Positions 63,306 to 64,000 of a stretch of 64,000 bases of DNA are shown here, piece by piece. The notes beneath the pieces are model-generated. The model made no database searches and was not told where the DNA came from. It saw only the letters and a program-made list of their open reading frames with translations. Source of the stretch: DATDFB01 sp036522835 (GTDB lineage: Bacteria; Acidobacteriota; Thermoanaerobaculia; Gp7-AA8); contig DATDFB010000093.1 of the NCBI GenBank assembly GCA_036522835.1, forward strand, positions 55,933 to 119,932, in the 5' to 3' direction. Positions within the stretch are counted from its first letter, which is position 1. Every line of letters starts with the position of its first letter. The position numbers were made by a program, and so were the translations under genes.

Positions 63306-63947
63306 GTGCGCGACCACTACCGCACGCTCGCCGCGCGCGCCGAGCATCGCATCAAGGTGGAGCGCTCCGAATTTCTCGGCATCGCCTTCCCCGTTTCCGA
63401 CGAGGAGTCGTTCTTCGCGGAGCTGCGCGCGATCGAGAAAACGCACTTCGACGCCACGCATCATTGCTGGGCCTTTCGCCTGTTCAACGAAGAGCGGACG
63501 CGCAGCTCCGACGCGGGCGAGCCGTCGGGAACGGCCGGGAAGCCGATCCTCTCCGCGTTCGGCGATCTCGACGACGTGGGCGTGGTGGTGGTGCGGTGGT
63601 ACGGGGGCGTGAAGCTCGGGACGGGAGGGCTGTCGCGCGCATATCGGGAGGCGGCGGCGGGGGTGCTGTCAATCGCGCCGATTGCGGAGCGCTATGTTTA
63701 CGAGCGCGTGCGGGTGGTGGTGCCGTTCGAGGCGCTGGGCACGGTGTACCGGTTGGTGAGTGCGCCGGACGTGCTGCTCGCGGCGGAGCACTTCGGCGAG
63801 ACGAACGAGTTCGAGCTCGATGTGAGGCGGTCGATGGTGGAGCAGTTCGCGCGCACGCTGCGCGAAAAAAGACTCGGTGTCATTCCGAGCCGCAACGACG
63901 GCGAGGAACCCCCTTCGGCGGGGGATCCCTCGCTGCGCTCGGGATGA
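63306..63947 (+). CDS. yigZ: YigZ/IMPACT-family protein
   Basis: 213 residues from a GTG at 63306. The N-terminal IMPACT domain has KVERSEFLGIAFPVSDEESF, HHCWAFRL, DAGEPSGTAGKPIL and VVVVRWYGGVKLGTGGL. A C-terminal DUF1949-like ferredoxin fold follows. Function in bacteria is unsettled (translation-related in eukaryotic IMPACT). The last about 23 residues (VIPSRNDGEEPPSAGDPSLR) and the stop are encoded by a dispersed palindrome. Divergent from eno by 26 bases. Confidence 0.92.
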   Translation: MRDHYRTLAARAEHRIKVERSEFLGIAFPVSDEESFFAELRAIEKTHFDATHHCWAFRLFNEERTRSSDAGEPSGTAGKPILSAFGDLDDVGVVVVRWYGGVKLGTGGLSRAYREAAAGVLSIAPIAERYVYERVRVVVPFEALGTVYRLVSAPDVLLAAEHFGETNEFELDVRRSMVEQFARTLREKRLGVIPSRNDGEEPPSAGDPSLRSG

Positions 63948-63950
63948 CAC
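63877..63950. repeat. Dispersed palindrome family 3, second copy
   Basis: It begins GTGTCATTCCGAG and ends GCGCTCGGGATGACAC, the same ends as 21179-21257. It supplies the 3' end of the YigZ-like gene. The remaining 63951-64000 shows nothing recognisable. Confidence 0.85.
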
Positions 63951-64000
63951 CTATTCTTCCGTGACCATCGTTCGCGCCACCCGGTCCCCGAGCCGCGGCT

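Overview
The window is a continuous, gene-dense, high-GC chromosomal segment of a Gram-negative bacterium. Outer-membrane proteins (an Omp85 barrel, a porin), many two-component systems, a sigma-54 circuit, type IV prepilins and MarR/ECF regulators are present. The gene mix and the Ala/Arg-rich codon use are what I would expect of an Acidobacteriota-like lineage. That placement is an inference from gene content, not a measured phylogeny.

Region 1 (1-5356). On the minus strand lie a broken endonuclease III-like gene, a SIR2 domain fused to a probable PfkB-type kinase, and a translationally coupled HAD phosphatase that runs off the left edge. A divergent beta-lactamase-fold lipoprotein follows. 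Region 2 (about 5357-10483) is an accessory island of visibly lower GC beside the 3' end of tmRNA (ssrA). It holds a decayed tyrosine recombinase and a second remnant of the same gene, a ribbon-helix-helix regulator with a frameshifted partner, and a coupled two-component pair whose response regulator ends in a TIR/nucleoside-deoxyribosyltransferase-like domain.

Region 3 (10484-25178) is housekeeping and signalling: ssrA, nadC, a PleD-like diguanylate cyclase, an Hpt protein, an OmpR-type two-component system, cysK, moeB-rhodanese, yqeY, then a tightly overlapping run pyrE / biotin carrier / mvaB / thioesterase / SirB1-like. Region 4 (25308-32572) contains an SPFH-phosphodiesterase-TPR fusion and an iron operon: a Fur box, fur, an FTR1-ApbE fusion, a porin, an FMN-binding protein with a flavinylation motif, and a small haem-type membrane protein. 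Together these suggest extracytoplasmic flavin-based iron reduction coupled to uptake.

Region 5 (32516-41805): gltX, three prepilin-like genes, an ECF sigma/anti-sigma pair, fabI, an S9 peptidase and a beta-propeller. Region 6 (41806-49314) is a six-gene efflux operon (membrane fusion protein, ABC ATPase, two permeases, NtrC-type activator, sensor kinase). It is preceded by a good sigma-54 promoter and two palindromic enhancer sites, so the operon appears to encode its own activator. Region 7 (49292-63947): a DUF962 protein, a 15-unit 21-bp minisatellite, a giant TamB-Omp85 fusion, glycerate kinase, a GH15 enzyme, a GGDEF protein, marR, eno and a YigZ-like gene.

Repeats are the most pervasive unexplained structure. 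Several intergenic spacers carry 7-bp tandem words, often arranged as inverted pairs. At least four families of dispersed palindromes occur, several of them read through in frame inside or at the ends of genes.
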